Source: Clostridiales bacterium (GTDB lineage: Bacteria; Bacillota; Clostridia; Christensenellales; Aristaeellaceae). Taken from it: a stretch of DNA of 31,320 nt. Below, piece after piece: positions 15,501 to 24,800 of this stretch (the stretch's first letter is position 1; every line of letters starts with the position of its first letter). The notes under the pieces were generated by a model, which was not told the origin of the DNA, did not search any database, and saw only the letters and a program-made list of their open reading frames with translations. The stretch lies in NCBI GenBank assembly GCA_004556395.1, contig SFHK01000031.1:1-31320 (forward strand), read 5' to 3'. A program made the translations under genes and the position numbers.

Positions 15501-16400
15501 ATGGAAAGCGCGATGTTCTGCGGCGTCGGCTGTGCGCTGGTTACGCCGTTTTGCGACGGAAAGGTGGACTTTCCCGCGTTTGAAGCGCTGATTGAGCGGC
15601 AGATCGCCGCGGGCACGGAAGCGCTGATCGTCTGCGGAACGACGGGCGAGCCGTCCACGCTGACCGACGGCGAGGCGCTGGATCTGGTGCGCTTCGCCGT
15701 GGAGCGCACAGCGGGGCGCGCGAAGGTGATCGCGGGCGCGGGCGCGAACTGCACGCGCACGGCGGTCCGGCGCGCGGCGCTTCTGTCCGGCACGGGCGCG
15801 GACGCGCTTCTGTGCGTCACGCCCTATTACAACCGCGCGAATCAGGAGGGGCTGCTTCGGCACTTTCAGGCGGTCGCCGACGCGTCACGCGTGCCGCTGA
15901 TTCTGTACAACGTGCCGTCCCGCACGGCGGTGAACCTTCTGCCGGAAACGGTGACGGCGCTGCTCAGGCATCCAATGATTCGCGGCGTGAAGGAAGCTGC
16001 GCCCGACATCCGGCAGATGGCGGAGCTTCTGCGCGTGGCCGGCGACGGCTGCCACGTGTACGGCGGGAACGACGACATGGCGCTTCCGGCGCTGGCGCTG
16101 GGCGCGAGCGGCGTCATCTCCGTGACGGCGAACGTCGTGCCGAAATATTACGGGCGCATGGTGCGTGCGGCCATGACCGGCGCGCTCGCCGAAGCGCGCG
16201 AACGCTTCCGCGCCCTCGCGCCGCTGACCCGCGCGCTGTTTGAGGACGTAAGCCCCATTCCCGTGAAGGCCGCGCTGTCCATTCTCGGCCTCATTCGCAA
16301 TGAGCTGCGCCTGCCGCTCACGCCCCTCAGCCCCGCCGCGACAGAATCCCTGCGCCCCCTGCTCGAAAATCCCGCCTTCGCGGAGGATACCGCCCGCTGA
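15501..16400 (+). CDS. dapA: 4-hydroxy-tetrahydrodipicolinate synthase
   Basis: 299 residues, TIM-barrel enzyme that condenses pyruvate with aspartate semialdehyde, the first committed step to meso-diaminopimelate and lysine. Schiff-base Lys164 lies in GVKEAAPD, Tyr136 in ILYNVPSRT, the Thr pair in CGTTGEPSTL (47-48), and the YYNRANQEGL loop at 109-118. The GGNDDMALPALALGASGVIS segment closes the active site. Start set at the ATG after GGGGAGGGATGTTTT. It follows miaA by 56 nt. An alternative within the same superfamily (N-acetylneuraminate lyase or a sugar-acid aldolase) is possible, but GTTGEPSTL and the YNVPSRT pair favour DapA. dapF is also in this window, 9 kb away. Confidence 0.88.
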   Translation: MESAMFCGVGCALVTPFCDGKVDFPAFEALIERQIAAGTEALIVCGTTGEPSTLTDGEALDLVRFAVERTAGRAKVIAGAGANCTRTAVRRAALLSGTGADALLCVTPYYNRANQEGLLRHFQAVADASRVPLILYNVPSRTAVNLLPETVTALLRHPMIRGVKEAAPDIRQMAELLRVAGDGCHVYGGNDDMALPALALGASGVISVTANVVPKYYGRMVRAAMTGALAEARERFRALAPLTRALFEDVSPIPVKAALSILGLIRNELRLPLTPLSPAATESLRPLLENPAFAEDTAR

Positions 16401-16430
16401 ACGCGGTTCGGCAGCCTCGCAACGCGTAAG

Positions 16431-16459
16431 CCGCCCGCCGGAAACGTCCGTGCGGGCGG
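16431..16459. terminator. Hairpin between convergent dapA and M20 genes
   Basis: The stem CCGCCCGC/GCGGGCGG holds an inner CGG/CCG stem. The + tail is ATTATGGCTGTTATG, and the minus-strand tail is CTTACGCG, so the U-tract is poor on both sides. The position between convergent stops supports a terminator function. Confidence 0.55.
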
Positions 16460-16469
16460 ATTATGGCTG

Positions 16470-17669
16470 TTATGACTTGGGCGGAAGGCCGGGAACGCCG
16501 TCCATGTGATCCCACACGAAGCGGGTGAACAGGGTTACGCCGGTGGAGAGGGCGGCTTCGTCAATATCCCAGTCGCAGGTATGGGCGGGCTTATTGAAGC
16601 CCTTTTCGTCGTTTCGCATGCCGAGGCCGAACAGGAGGCCGGGCTTTTTCTGTTCATAATAGGCGAAGTCCTCCGCGCCGGGCGAGGGCTCCAGCGGCAG
16701 GAGGAAGCCGTCCCCGCCCATGCGGCGGCAGGTTTCGGCGAAGGCCGCGTACATATGCGCGTCGTTGACGGCGGGCGGCAGCGGTTCGCCGAAGAAGTCG
16801 ATTTCGTATTCGCCGCGCAGGTCGCGGCACATGTTCTCCGTCAGGCGGGTAAGCCGCGCCCGCGCCCAGTCCATCGTGGCCGTTTTCAGGCAGCGGATGC
16901 TGCCCGTCATCGTGCAGGTGTCGGCGTTGGCGGACACGGTAGTTCCGGCGTTCATCGTGGTCACGGCGATTACGCAGGTGTCGAACGGGTCGACCTCGCG
17001 GGCGAGAATCTGCTGGATGCCGTCGTAGATGCGCACGCCGATAGCCAGCGCGTCGATTCCGCGGTGGGGCGACGCGACGTGCACGCCGCGCCCGCGCACG
17101 GTGATTTGAAACCGCGAGGACGACGCGTTCGTCGTGCCCGCGCGGCAGGACGGGCGGTGCGCCGGGTCGTTGCAGTTCACGTGGCACATAATGATCGCGT
17201 CGATGTCGTCCATCACGCCGTGCTCGCACATCGTGCGCGCGCCGCTGGGGCGGGATTCCTCGCAGGGCTGAAACAAAAGCTTCACGCGGCAGCGCAGCTT
17301 CTCGCGCAGGCCGTACAGCGTCCTGCACGCGCCCAGCAGCATGGCGGTGTGCGCGTCGTGCCCGCAGGCGTGCATCGCGCCATCGATCCGGGAACGATAG
17401 GGCTTGTCAAAATTCTTCTCCTGAATGGGCAGCGCGTCCATGTCGGCGCGGAGTCCCAGCGTGAACGACGGGATTTCCGGGTTCACCGTCGCCACGATCG
17501 TATTCCGGCCATAGCGGTCGACCTCGTAGGGAATGCCGATCGCGTCCAGCTCGCGCCGGACGACCCTCACGGTGTTCTCGAGCTCCCAGCCGATTTCCGG
17601 ATGCGCGTGCAGCTCGCGCCGGATACGCACGAGCCAGTCCTGATCAATGGAAAATCTCGGTTCATCCAT
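16470..17669 (-). CDS. M20 family amidohydrolase (N-acyl amino acid/amino sugar deacylase type)
   Basis: 399 residues, a di-metal M20D amidohydrolase like hippurate hydrolase or N-acetyldiaminopimelate deacetylase, probably cytoplasmic. The N-terminal RRELHAHPEIGWEL is diagnostic. Metal ligands are in ACGHDAHT (101-108, Cys102 and His104), FQPCEE (134-138) and MCHVN (His163); the dimerisation domain lies between about 185 and 300, and a C-terminal GAEDFAYYEQKKPGLLFGLG supplies the last ligand. It overlaps the upstream gene by 8 nt (ATGGATGA), so translation is coupled. As the last gene of the kinase-SIS-ceramidase-like operon it probably removes an acyl group from the pathway's substrate. A role in lysine synthesis is possible but less likely in this context. 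Confidence 0.88.
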   Translation of the reverse strand: MDEPRFSIDQDWLVRIRRELHAHPEIGWELENTVRVVRRELDAIGIPYEVDRYGRNTIVATVNPEIPSFTLGLRADMDALPIQEKNFDKPYRSRIDGAMHACGHDAHTAMLLGACRTLYGLREKLRCRVKLLFQPCEESRPSGARTMCEHGVMDDIDAIIMCHVNCNDPAHRPSCRAGTTNASSSRFQITVRGRGVHVASPHRGIDALAIGVRIYDGIQQILAREVDPFDTCVIAVTTMNAGTTVSANADTCTMTGSIRCLKTATMDWARARLTRLTENMCRDLRGEYEIDFFGEPLPPAVNDAHMYAAFAETCRRMGGDGFLLPLEPSPGAEDFAYYEQKKPGLLFGLGMRNDEKGFNKPAHTCDWDIDEAALSTGVTLFTRFVWDHMDGVPGLPPKS

Positions 17670-18900
17670 GCGCCTGTTCCTCCTTCAGCCTCGCGCCCAG
17701 CTCGCGCCCCAGCCGCTCCGCCTCGCCGGGCAGCACCGGCAGGCGGTGGTACAGGAACGTGGATTCCAGCGCCGCGTACGCGCCGCGCGCGATGTCGTCG
17801 CGCGTGGGCAGGTAGCCGAGCAGCTCGTCGGCGCAGCCGAGTGTCAGCGCGCGCGTGTCGCCGAGCACGTCTCGAATCTTCTGCCCGATCGCACAGAAGC
17901 CCTCGAACGGCAGCGCCGCGACCGGCACGCCGCCCAGCACCAGATAATGCACCGAAATCGGCTCGCGGCTGGGAAGGTCGTCGAATTTGGAAAGCATCTC
18001 CCGCTCCCACGCCCGCGCCACGCGATCCGCGCCGGGAATCGCGTCCGGCCGGGACGCGGCGCGCTCCGCCGCGCTTTCGATGTCCTCGCGGGAAACGGGC
18101 AGCAGGCGAATTTCGTCCGCCACCTCGCCGCCGAAGACACGCATGGGCAGTTCCATTTCGTCCGTCAGCGCCGAAAGAATCGCCGCGGCGAAGGCGTCAA
18201 TCCGCGCGTCGCGCGCGCCGTCCTCGCATGTCAGCGGATCGATGTCGCCGCACAGGCCGTTCAGATACACGGGCAGCACGCCCTTTTCCTCCGCCATACG
18301 ACACACGCGGCCGGGATAGTCCGCCGAAACGCCGGTCGAGCGCCCGCGGCACACCGGGTGGCAGGCGTAGGAAATGAGCGCGATGGGCGCGCGTTCGCTG
18401 CGCGACAGGAGGAACCCGCGCGCGCAGTCGTCCACGGGGCCGTCCTCCGCGGCGCGGTTATAGGCGTACTGGCCGTCCAGCCGCCCCATGGAAAAGCGCA
18501 GCGACGTTACGCGCCGCATGTCCGAAAGCGCGTCCTCGCACGCGGCCAGAATCGCGCCGGGCAGCGTTTCCACGTATTCCGGACACACCTCGCCGCAGCC
18601 CTCGTGCGCGATGGCGGGCGCGGCGGTGTGCGTGTGGATGCTGACGATCAGCACGTGCGACGGCGGGATGGCGTGTTTATCGAGAAGCGCCGCGCGCACC
18701 CTGCCGACGATGCCGCGGTTCAGGCCGAGAATGTCGCAGGAGACCACGACATACGTGCGCCCGCGATCCTCCAGCGCCACGGCGCGGACGAACAGCGGAT
18801 CGTCCACGCGCGTCGCCCGCCGTTTCAGATAGTAGCCGTAGCCCGCCAGTTCAACGCCCAGCGGCGGCGTGATTTCCGTTTTTCCATATCCGGCTCGCAT
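17662..18900 (-). CDS. Neutral/alkaline ceramidase-like hydrolase (PF04734 type)
   Basis: 412 residues. The start MRAGYGKTEITPPLG is the family N-terminus, and 49 upstream codons of the open frame are discarded because they overlap the SIS gene. Putative zinc ligands are in VSIHTHTAAPA (His89, His91) and SYACHPVCRG (His181); NGLCGDIDPL (214-223) matches the family GDxxP motif. No signal peptide is seen, so it is cytoplasmic, unlike secreted bacterial ceramidases. It is much shorter than true ceramidases (about 650 residues) and lacks their C-terminal domain, so ceramide is an unlikely substrate. It lies 14 nt downstream of the SIS gene and overlaps the M20 gene. Likely role: cleavage of an amide or related bond in a sugar-linked substrate. 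Confidence 0.85.
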   Translation of the reverse strand: MRAGYGKTEITPPLGVELAGYGYYLKRRATRVDDPLFVRAVALEDRGRTYVVVSCDILGLNRGIVGRVRAALLDKHAIPPSHVLIVSIHTHTAAPAIAHEGCGEVCPEYVETLPGAILAACEDALSDMRRVTSLRFSMGRLDGQYAYNRAAEDGPVDDCARGFLLSRSERAPIALISYACHPVCRGRSTGVSADYPGRVCRMAEEKGVLPVYLNGLCGDIDPLTCEDGARDARIDAFAAAILSALTDEMELPMRVFGGEVADEIRLLPVSREDIESAAERAASRPDAIPGADRVARAWEREMLSKFDDLPSREPISVHYLVLGGVPVAALPFEGFCAIGQKIRDVLGDTRALTLGCADELLGYLPTRDDIARGAYAALESTFLYHRLPVLPGEAERLGRELGARLKEEQAHG

Positions 18901-18914
18901 GCGCCCGCCCCCTT

Positions 18915-19649
18915 TTACAGCCCGCGGATCACACCGCGGTATTTTTCGATGAGCTTTTCGTTGATTTCGTCGCCGCCGTCGATGTTGCTGGAGGCGAAGA
19001 ACTCGATTTCCCGGCCTTCCTCCCGCGCGATTTCCTCCACGCGGCACACGATGGCCTGCAAAAGCGCGCTGCCGACGGCCGTGGACGTGGGGCCGACCTT
19101 GCGCCCGCCCGTGCCCTCGACCGCCGCGTCGCCCAGCGCGCCGCCGTTGTCCAGCACTAAGTCGGCCACCTCAAACAGCCGCTTGCCCATCGGGTTGCGC
19201 GGGGTCACGGCGCCTGTGTGTCTGAGGCTCGTGAGCGCGATGACGTACGCACCGCGAGAGCGGCACTTCATCGCCAGCTCCACCGGCACGGTGTTGCGGC
19301 CGGAATTGGAAATGGCGATCAGCACGTCGCCCGCCTTCACGGGATAGCGCGCGAGCAGCTCGTCCGCCAGCCCGTCCGTGCGCTCCCAGCCGGTGCTTTC
19401 GGACGCGGATGCGTGCAGCATCAGGCGCTCGTCCAGAATCGGGCACACGCGCGCCAGCCCGCCCGCGCGGTAGAAGATTTCCAGCGCCAGCAGATGCCCG
19501 TGTCCGGTGCCGAAGGTATACAGCATGCCGCCGTTTAACAGGCTTTCGGCAATCCTCTGCGCCGCCGTTTCCAGCGCGCCGGTCTGTCCGTGAAACGCGT
19601 TTTCCAGCGTCTCCTTCAGAATTTCATAATAGCGTTCGCTCGCCTTCAT
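18915..19649 (-). CDS. SIS-domain phosphosugar-binding protein (UPF0309/COG4821 type)
   Basis: 244 residues, an isomerase-type sugar phosphate fold. Phosphate-binding features are FGTGHGHLLALEIFYRAGG (about 46-64) and SNSGRNTVP (about 114-122), then a GPTSTAVGSALLQAIVCR helix. It belongs to the group of stand-alone SIS proteins that pair with BadF-type kinases; the reaction (isomerase, deaminase or etherase) is not known. The ATG at 19649 is preferred: AAGGGA lies about 10 nt upstream. The open frame extends three codons to a GTG at 19658 that is too close to that site. The gene begins 18 nt after the kinase stop and precedes the ceramidase-like gene by 14 nt. Confidence 0.85.
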   Translation of the reverse strand: MKASERYYEILKETLENAFHGQTGALETAAQRIAESLLNGGMLYTFGTGHGHLLALEIFYRAGGLARVCPILDERLMLHASASESTGWERTDGLADELLARYPVKAGDVLIAISNSGRNTVPVELAMKCRSRGAYVIALTSLRHTGAVTPRNPMGKRLFEVADLVLDNGGALGDAAVEGTGGRKVGPTSTAVGSALLQAIVCRVEEIAREEGREIEFFASSNIDGGDEINEKLIEKYRGVIRGL

Positions 19650-19667
19650 GCTTCGCACATCCCTTCT

Positions 19668-20627
19668 CTATTCCTTTTCCGACGTTTCCTTCAGCCGCTT
19701 CACCGCGTCCTCCGTCAGGCAGCCGCTCTCGCGCATGGCCAGCATCACGCCGCCGATTTCCGGCGGAAGCGCGGGGCGCGCCGTTTCCGCGTCCGGACAG
19801 ACCTCGCGCAGCGCCCGCGCGAACGTCTCCCGCGCCGCCTCGCTGTGCTCGAACACGCCGCCGTATAATCCCACGCGCCGCACGGCGGGGCAGGGGCGAA
19901 TCAGCGCCGCCGCGCCGCGCGCAAGGCGGGTCATCTGCCCGCGCAGGATGGCAAGCGCGGGTTCGTCGCCCGCCTTTGCCAGCGCCAGCACCTCGCTTCC
20001 GAACGCGGCAAGGTCGCTCGGCCGCGTCCCGGGACGGTACACAATGTCGATCAGAGCGCGCGGCTCGCGCAGCGCAAAAAAAGCCTGTGCGCGCCCGGCC
20101 AGCGCCCGCGCGTCCGACACGCCCTCCCAGCAGTCGATGGCGGCGCGCAGGCCGTCCAGCGCCAGCGCGTAGCCGGAGCCGGGGTCGCCGAGCACGTGCC
20201 CCCAGCCGCCCGCCGTGCGCGTTTCGCCATCTTCGTCCGTCATCACGATCATCGAGCCCGTGCCGCACACGGCCATTGCCGCCGGCGCGCCCTGTGAGAA
20301 CGCGAACAGCGCCAGATGCACGTCGGACGTGAGCGTCAGCCTTTCCGGCTCTATCCAGCCCCGCGCGAAGGCGCGCGCGGCGGACGGCGGCGCGGGCCCG
20401 TCCAGCGACGGATCGCCCACGACGACGCGCGCGGCCTGTCCGTCCAGCGCCCGCGTCAGCCGCTTCAGCACGCCCAGCAGATTTTCCTTCGCCCGTCCCG
20501 CGCCGATCTGCCCGGCGTTCAGCCCGCCGCCCACGGCGGTGGCCAGCACCGTGCCGTCCGTGCGCGCAGCGACGGCCTTCGTCTTGGTTCCGCCGCCGTC
20601 CACGCCGATGAGATAGCCCTCTTCCAT
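19668..20627 (-). CDS. BadF/BadG-type N-acetylglucosamine kinase family protein
   Basis: 319 residues with an actin-like ATPase fold. Phosphate loop 1 is GVDGGGTKT (8-16, catalytic Asp10), phosphate loop 2 is CGTGSMIVM, and GGWGHVLGDPGSG is the family motif closing the sugar site. The segment VGLYGGVFEHS is the adenosine site. Members phosphorylate N-acetylglucosamine or related amino sugars. Start at the ATG with GGAGGG seven bases upstream. First gene of the kinase-SIS-ceramidase-like-M20 operon, behind a consensus promoter, so it probably commits an incoming amino sugar to the pathway. The specific sugar is not determined. Confidence 0.87.
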   Translation of the reverse strand: MEEGYLIGVDGGGTKTKAVAARTDGTVLATAVGGGLNAGQIGAGRAKENLLGVLKRLTRALDGQAARVVVGDPSLDGPAPPSAARAFARGWIEPERLTLTSDVHLALFAFSQGAPAAMAVCGTGSMIVMTDEDGETRTAGGWGHVLGDPGSGYALALDGLRAAIDCWEGVSDARALAGRAQAFFALREPRALIDIVYRPGTRPSDLAAFGSEVLALAKAGDEPALAILRGQMTRLARGAAALIRPCPAVRRVGLYGGVFEHSEAARETFARALREVCPDAETARPALPPEIGGVMLAMRESGCLTEDAVKRLKETSEKE

Positions 20628-20659
20628 GCGCGCTCCCTCCGTTTCCAGCATCTGGCATT

Positions 20660-20688
20660 ATTATAAACATACTCGTAACCGAAGTCAA
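20660..20688 (-). promoter_or_regulatory. Promoter of the amino-sugar operon
   Basis: On the minus strand TTGACT (20683-20688), 17 bp, perfect TATAAT (20660-20665), 32 bp before the kinase start. No regulator gene is adjacent. Confidence 0.85.
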
Positions 20689-20727
20689 GCCGGATAAAAT
20701 CGGCAAAAAACGCAAAACATAGGAACA

Positions 20728-20755
20728 TTGATTGCCGGATGCGCGTCGATATGAT
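20728..20755 (+). promoter_or_regulatory. Promoter of the divergent membrane-protein gene
   Basis: TTGATT (20728-20733), 16 bp, TATGAT (20750-20755). This overlaps the first ATG of the open frame at 20739, which therefore cannot be the start, and supports the TTG at 20811. Confidence 0.6.
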
Positions 20756-20810
20756 AAAATGGATGAGCATGGCAGGCGGACGCGCTCCGCGTCCGAGGGA
20801 GGAGCTTTCG

Positions 20811-21656
20811 TTGATCAGACGTTTTTTCGCGTTCGTGCTGGCCGTCGGTTTGACCGCGGCGGCGCTTTTCATGATGTTTCCCAGCTGGCTGAACGCCGTC
20901 GCGCCGGAAATCAACCTTTCGCGGTACGGCATTGACATAAGCAGGCTGGACATCTACCATTTCCCGTTCTACGGCAGCGCCGGCCGCCGCGCCGAGGGCG
21001 AGGACACGGGCTTCGGCGTGTCGGACATGGTGGAGGCCTACGCCGACTATGTGGAAAAGAGCGGACAGACACCGCCGTCGTTCGGCGCGCTCTGGTCGCG
21101 CCTGATGAGCCGCGACGACCTGATTCAGACGCTGTACGATTTCATGATCGTGGCGCTTCTGACGATTCCCGTGTACATGCTGGTGCGCCTTCTGGCGTAC
21201 AACACGCTGTACGAAATGGCGGAAAGCACGATGTGGCTGGCGCGCGTGTTCCTGCGCGGCATCGTCGCCGTGAGCGCGAGTCTGGTCACGGTGTCTGCCA
21301 CGTGGTTCCTGTATAAGCGGCTTCTGTTTCAGGTGATCCTGCAAAACGCCTACAGCTGGCTTACCCAGCTGACCAGCGTGAAATTCGCGCTGAACGCCAC
21401 GAACATCGTCATCCTGCTGGTGACGGTGTGCGCGGTCATCGCCCTTCTGCGGGCGACGCTGTTCCGCGGCAGCGTGTTCACGTCCATCCTCGGCGCGGTG
21501 ATGCGCACGCTTCTGTATATCGTGCTGATCGCCGTGATCAGCATCTTCATTACCCGCATGACGACCCGAACCATCCTGTTCATGCTCGCCGCGCTGTTCG
21601 CCATCGGCCTCGTGAAGGACGTGTTCCTCCCGGAAAAAAAGCGCCGCGCGCGCTGA
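20811..21656 (+). CDS. Polytopic membrane protein of unknown function, TTG start
   Basis: 281 residues with about six hydrophobic segments: near 4-24, 108-130 (FMIVALLTIPVYMLVRLLAY), 143-163, 195-218, 228-248 and 252-270, and a basic tail KKRRAR. The stretch between helices one and two (about 28-105) is hydrophilic and probably extracellular. I do not recognise the family. Start choice: GGGAGGAG lies six bases before TTG at 20811, whereas the upstream ATGs (20739, 20763, 20769) lack any ribosome site and the first lies inside the promoter. It is divergent from the amino-sugar operon and ends at a strong terminator, so it is monocistronic. Confidence 0.75.
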   Translation: MIRRFFAFVLAVGLTAAALFMMFPSWLNAVAPEINLSRYGIDISRLDIYHFPFYGSAGRRAEGEDTGFGVSDMVEAYADYVEKSGQTPPSFGALWSRLMSRDDLIQTLYDFMIVALLTIPVYMLVRLLAYNTLYEMAESTMWLARVFLRGIVAVSASLVTVSATWFLYKRLLFQVILQNAYSWLTQLTSVKFALNATNIVILLVTVCAVIALLRATLFRGSVFTSILGAVMRTLLYIVLIAVISIFITRMTTRTILFMLAALFAIGLVKDVFLPEKKRRAR

Positions 21657-21684
21657 GAAAAGCCCCATTTACCCCACCAAAATA

Positions 21685-21717
21685 CCGCCGGAGCGCAAAG
21701 GCTTCGGCGGCGTTTTT
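21685..21717 (+). terminator. Intrinsic terminator of the membrane-protein gene
   Basis: The stem CCGCCGGAGC/GGCTTCGGCGG with a short GCAAA loop is followed by CGTTTTT, a standard intrinsic terminator. Confidence 0.8.
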
Positions 21718-21772
21718 ATGGAAAGGGAAGCGAAAGAAACGCGCTTTTTCCCTCCCGGCTCCTTGAGGGGGT

Positions 21773-21797
21773 GCCGGGGGAGCGACGCTCCCCCGGC
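21773..21797. repeat. Perfect GC-rich palindrome after the mannosidase gene
   Basis: GCCGGGGGAGCG and CGCTCCCCCGGC, 12 bp each, flank a single base. It lies 11 bp beyond the mannosidase stop, between convergent genes. There is no U-tract on either side, so it may be an mRNA-end hairpin or a REP-like element. Confidence 0.6.
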
Positions 21798-21808
21798 CTC
21801 CCGGAGAA

Positions 21809-24800
21809 TTACTGGATGCGGATGGTCACGATTTCGTAGGGCTTCAGTTCGAGATTCAGCTCGCGGCCCTCAAACGGCGCGGGCTCGAGGTCGTCCTCCA
21901 TGAGGGAGGTGAAGCAGGCGCGCTTCGGGGCCTCCGCCAGCGCCAGACGCGCGCGGGTGCGTGCGCCGTAGTACTCGTACAGGCGGATGATCGTGCCCTC
22001 GCCGTGCAGCGCTTCCTTGACGCTCTCAATCTGAACGCCGGGCGCGTCGATGCGGGCGAACGCGGTTTCTTCGGCCTTCTGGCCGGCGGCCTTCAGCGCG
22101 GTCACGGGGATGTTGAACTCATACGCGCGCTCCGGCACCTGCGCCTGTCGCCAGTCGCCCTCGTGCGGCATCAGGGCGTAGGTGAACTCGTGCATTTCCT
22201 GATCGGCCGTCGGGTCGGGGTTGGTGGCGGACTTGAGCATGGTCAGCGCGATGCTGTTTTCGTCCACGGAGTAGCCGTACTTGCAGTCGTTCAGGATGGC
22301 GGCGCCGTAGTTGGCCTCGCTGACGTCCGCCCACTTGTGGGCGCACACCTCGAAGCGCGCCACGTCCCAGCTGGTGTTCTTGTGCGTGGCGCGGCGCACG
22401 TTGCCGTACTGAATGTCGAACTGCGCCTCGTTGTAGAAGATGTCCACGGGGAAGTGCGCCTTCAGAAGGCCATGCTCCTCCTTCCAGTCCACGATGGTGT
22501 GGAAGTCCACGCGGTCTACGTCATGATAGAACGTGATGTCCTGCGCGATTTTGGACTTGCTGATCGCCCATTCCACGTGCACGGTGGACAGCACAGGGCC
22601 GTTCGTCACGACCTCGAAGCTCGTGGGCTTGTCGAGGTTCCACGAATGCTCGCCGTAGTAGATGTTGATGTCCCACGCGTCGTAGTTGTGCGGGCGGTTC
22701 TCGTAGTACACGATGGTGTTGAGCGACTTGCCCGCCCTGGCAAGCTCGCGGCCGGCGCGCTTGTCGTACAGCGAGGAGATAAAGCCGGTCTCGTCGAACG
22801 TGCCCCTGAACGCGGGCGTCTCGAAGCCGTTTCGGTCGGCGTGCACGCGCGCGGGCGCTTCCTCGCCGAAGACGAAGGTGAAGCTGGTCTCGCCCATGGG
22901 CTTCAGACCCTTCACGAACGCGACATAGCGGCCGTTCACGCGCTGCGCCGGGAAGGTCTCGCCCTCGGCGTTCTTCAGCGCGCACACGCCCTCGGGCGCG
23001 TCGAACCACACGAGGTCGCTGCGCTCGTGGGACAGCGAGTTATACAGCGCGAGGTCTCCGGCCGTTCGGGCGTTCAGCGCGTCCAGCGCGGTCTTCCTGA
23101 GCGCCTCAGCGCGGGCGAACAGGTCGGCGTAGATCTCGTTGGAGTCGGTGTACACCTTGTGGATGGAGGAGCCGGGCAGGATGTCGTGGAACTGCAGCGT
23201 GAGCATCTGTCGCCAGATCTGACGGAGCTCGTCCTGCGGGTAGGAAACGCCGTAACGCTTAGCCAGCGTCAGCCACAGCTCGACCTCGCGCAGCAGAATT
23301 TCCAGCTTGCGGTTGTTGCGCTTGTTGCGCGCCTGCGAGGTGTACGTGCCACGATGGTATTCAAGGTACAGCTCGCCCGACCACTTCGGCAGATCCTTGC
23401 GTCCGGAAACGCGCTTTTCCAGATCCTTGAAGAAGTCCAGCGCGAAAGTCTGGCGCACGGCGGGGCAGCCGGCCACCGGGCTCTTCATGCGGCGGGCGTT
23501 TTCGATCATCCAGTCGGTGCTTCCGCCGCCGCCGTCGCCGTAGCCGTAGGTCACGATGTAATGGTTGTCCAGCCCCTTCTGCTGGAAACGCTTCCAGCCG
23601 CCCTTGATCTGGTTCGGCTCGAGCATGGCGTTATAGGTGGTGAAGAAGGCCAGATCGTCGTGGCGCTCATAGTCGTCCTCTGAGCCGTATTCGCGGGAGG
23701 GCGTGAAGTGGGTGAGCACCTCGCTTCCGTCGATGCCCTTCCACGTGAAGGTATCATACGGCGAGCAGTTGAATTCCGACCAGGACAGCTTGCTGGTCAT
23801 GAAGTAGTCGATGCCGCTCTTTTTCAGAATCTGCGGCAGCGCGGCGGAATAGCCGAACACGTCGGGCAGCCACAGGATGCGGCTGCGGCGGCCGAACTCG
23901 GTCTCAAAGAATTCGTTGCCGTACAGGAACTGCCTGACCAGCGCCTCGCCGCCGGACAGGTTGCAGTCGGCCTCGACCCACATGCCGCCCTCGGGCTCCC
24001 ACTGGCCGCGCTTCACGGCTTCCCTGATGCGCTCGAACAGCTGCGGCTGATCCTCCTTGACGAACTGATACAGCTGCGGCTGGGAGGACATGAACTTGAA
24101 CTCGGGATACTTCTCCATCAGGCGCAGCATCGTGGCGAAGGTGCGCACGGCCTTATGGCGCGTCTGATACAGATCCCACAGCCACGCCACGTCGATATGG
24201 GTGTGGCCGATGCAGTCCGCGATGGCCTCCGGCTCGCGGCCTTCCAGCGGCTGATAGTAGTTGTCCTGCAGATAGTCGCGCGCCGCCTTGACGGAGGCGT
24301 GGAACGCGGGGCTGAACGGCTCGCGCAAATCGAGCAGGTTGATCGCGTCGGACAGCGTGCGCAGCGTGGTTTCGCGCTCGCGGCAGCCCTCGCGCAGAAG
24401 CAGCGCGGCGGTGTGCGGCACGTCCAGATCGTAATAAAGCTGGGTCACGTCGTCCATGCCGTCGGCAAGGAAGAGCGTCATGCGCGGCGCGTTCACGCCC
24501 GCGGCGATTTCCTTGGTGCCGTTGTAGGCCTGCAGGAAGACGTCGTATTCCCTGCCCGGCACGGCCACCTCGTCCAGAATCAGCTCGGTGTGACGGGTGT
24601 CGAACGCCTGCACGATCTCGCCGTCCACCCACACGACGATCTGCGGGTTCACGGCTTCCCACTCGTTCTCCATGCCGCTGCGGATGGAAAGGATGGTCTG
24701 ACCCCGGAAATCCTCCGGCGTCACGACGGTGAAACGGAAATCCTCCCAGTTGTCGCCCACCTTTTTCGCCCACAGCGCGCCGTTTTCAAACGGCGCGAAC

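Noticed and set aside
16506..18377. 623-codon frame opposite the M20 and ceramidase-like genes
   Set aside because: Arg/Ala-rich antisense translation spanning two overlapping real genes, without ribosome site or domain.
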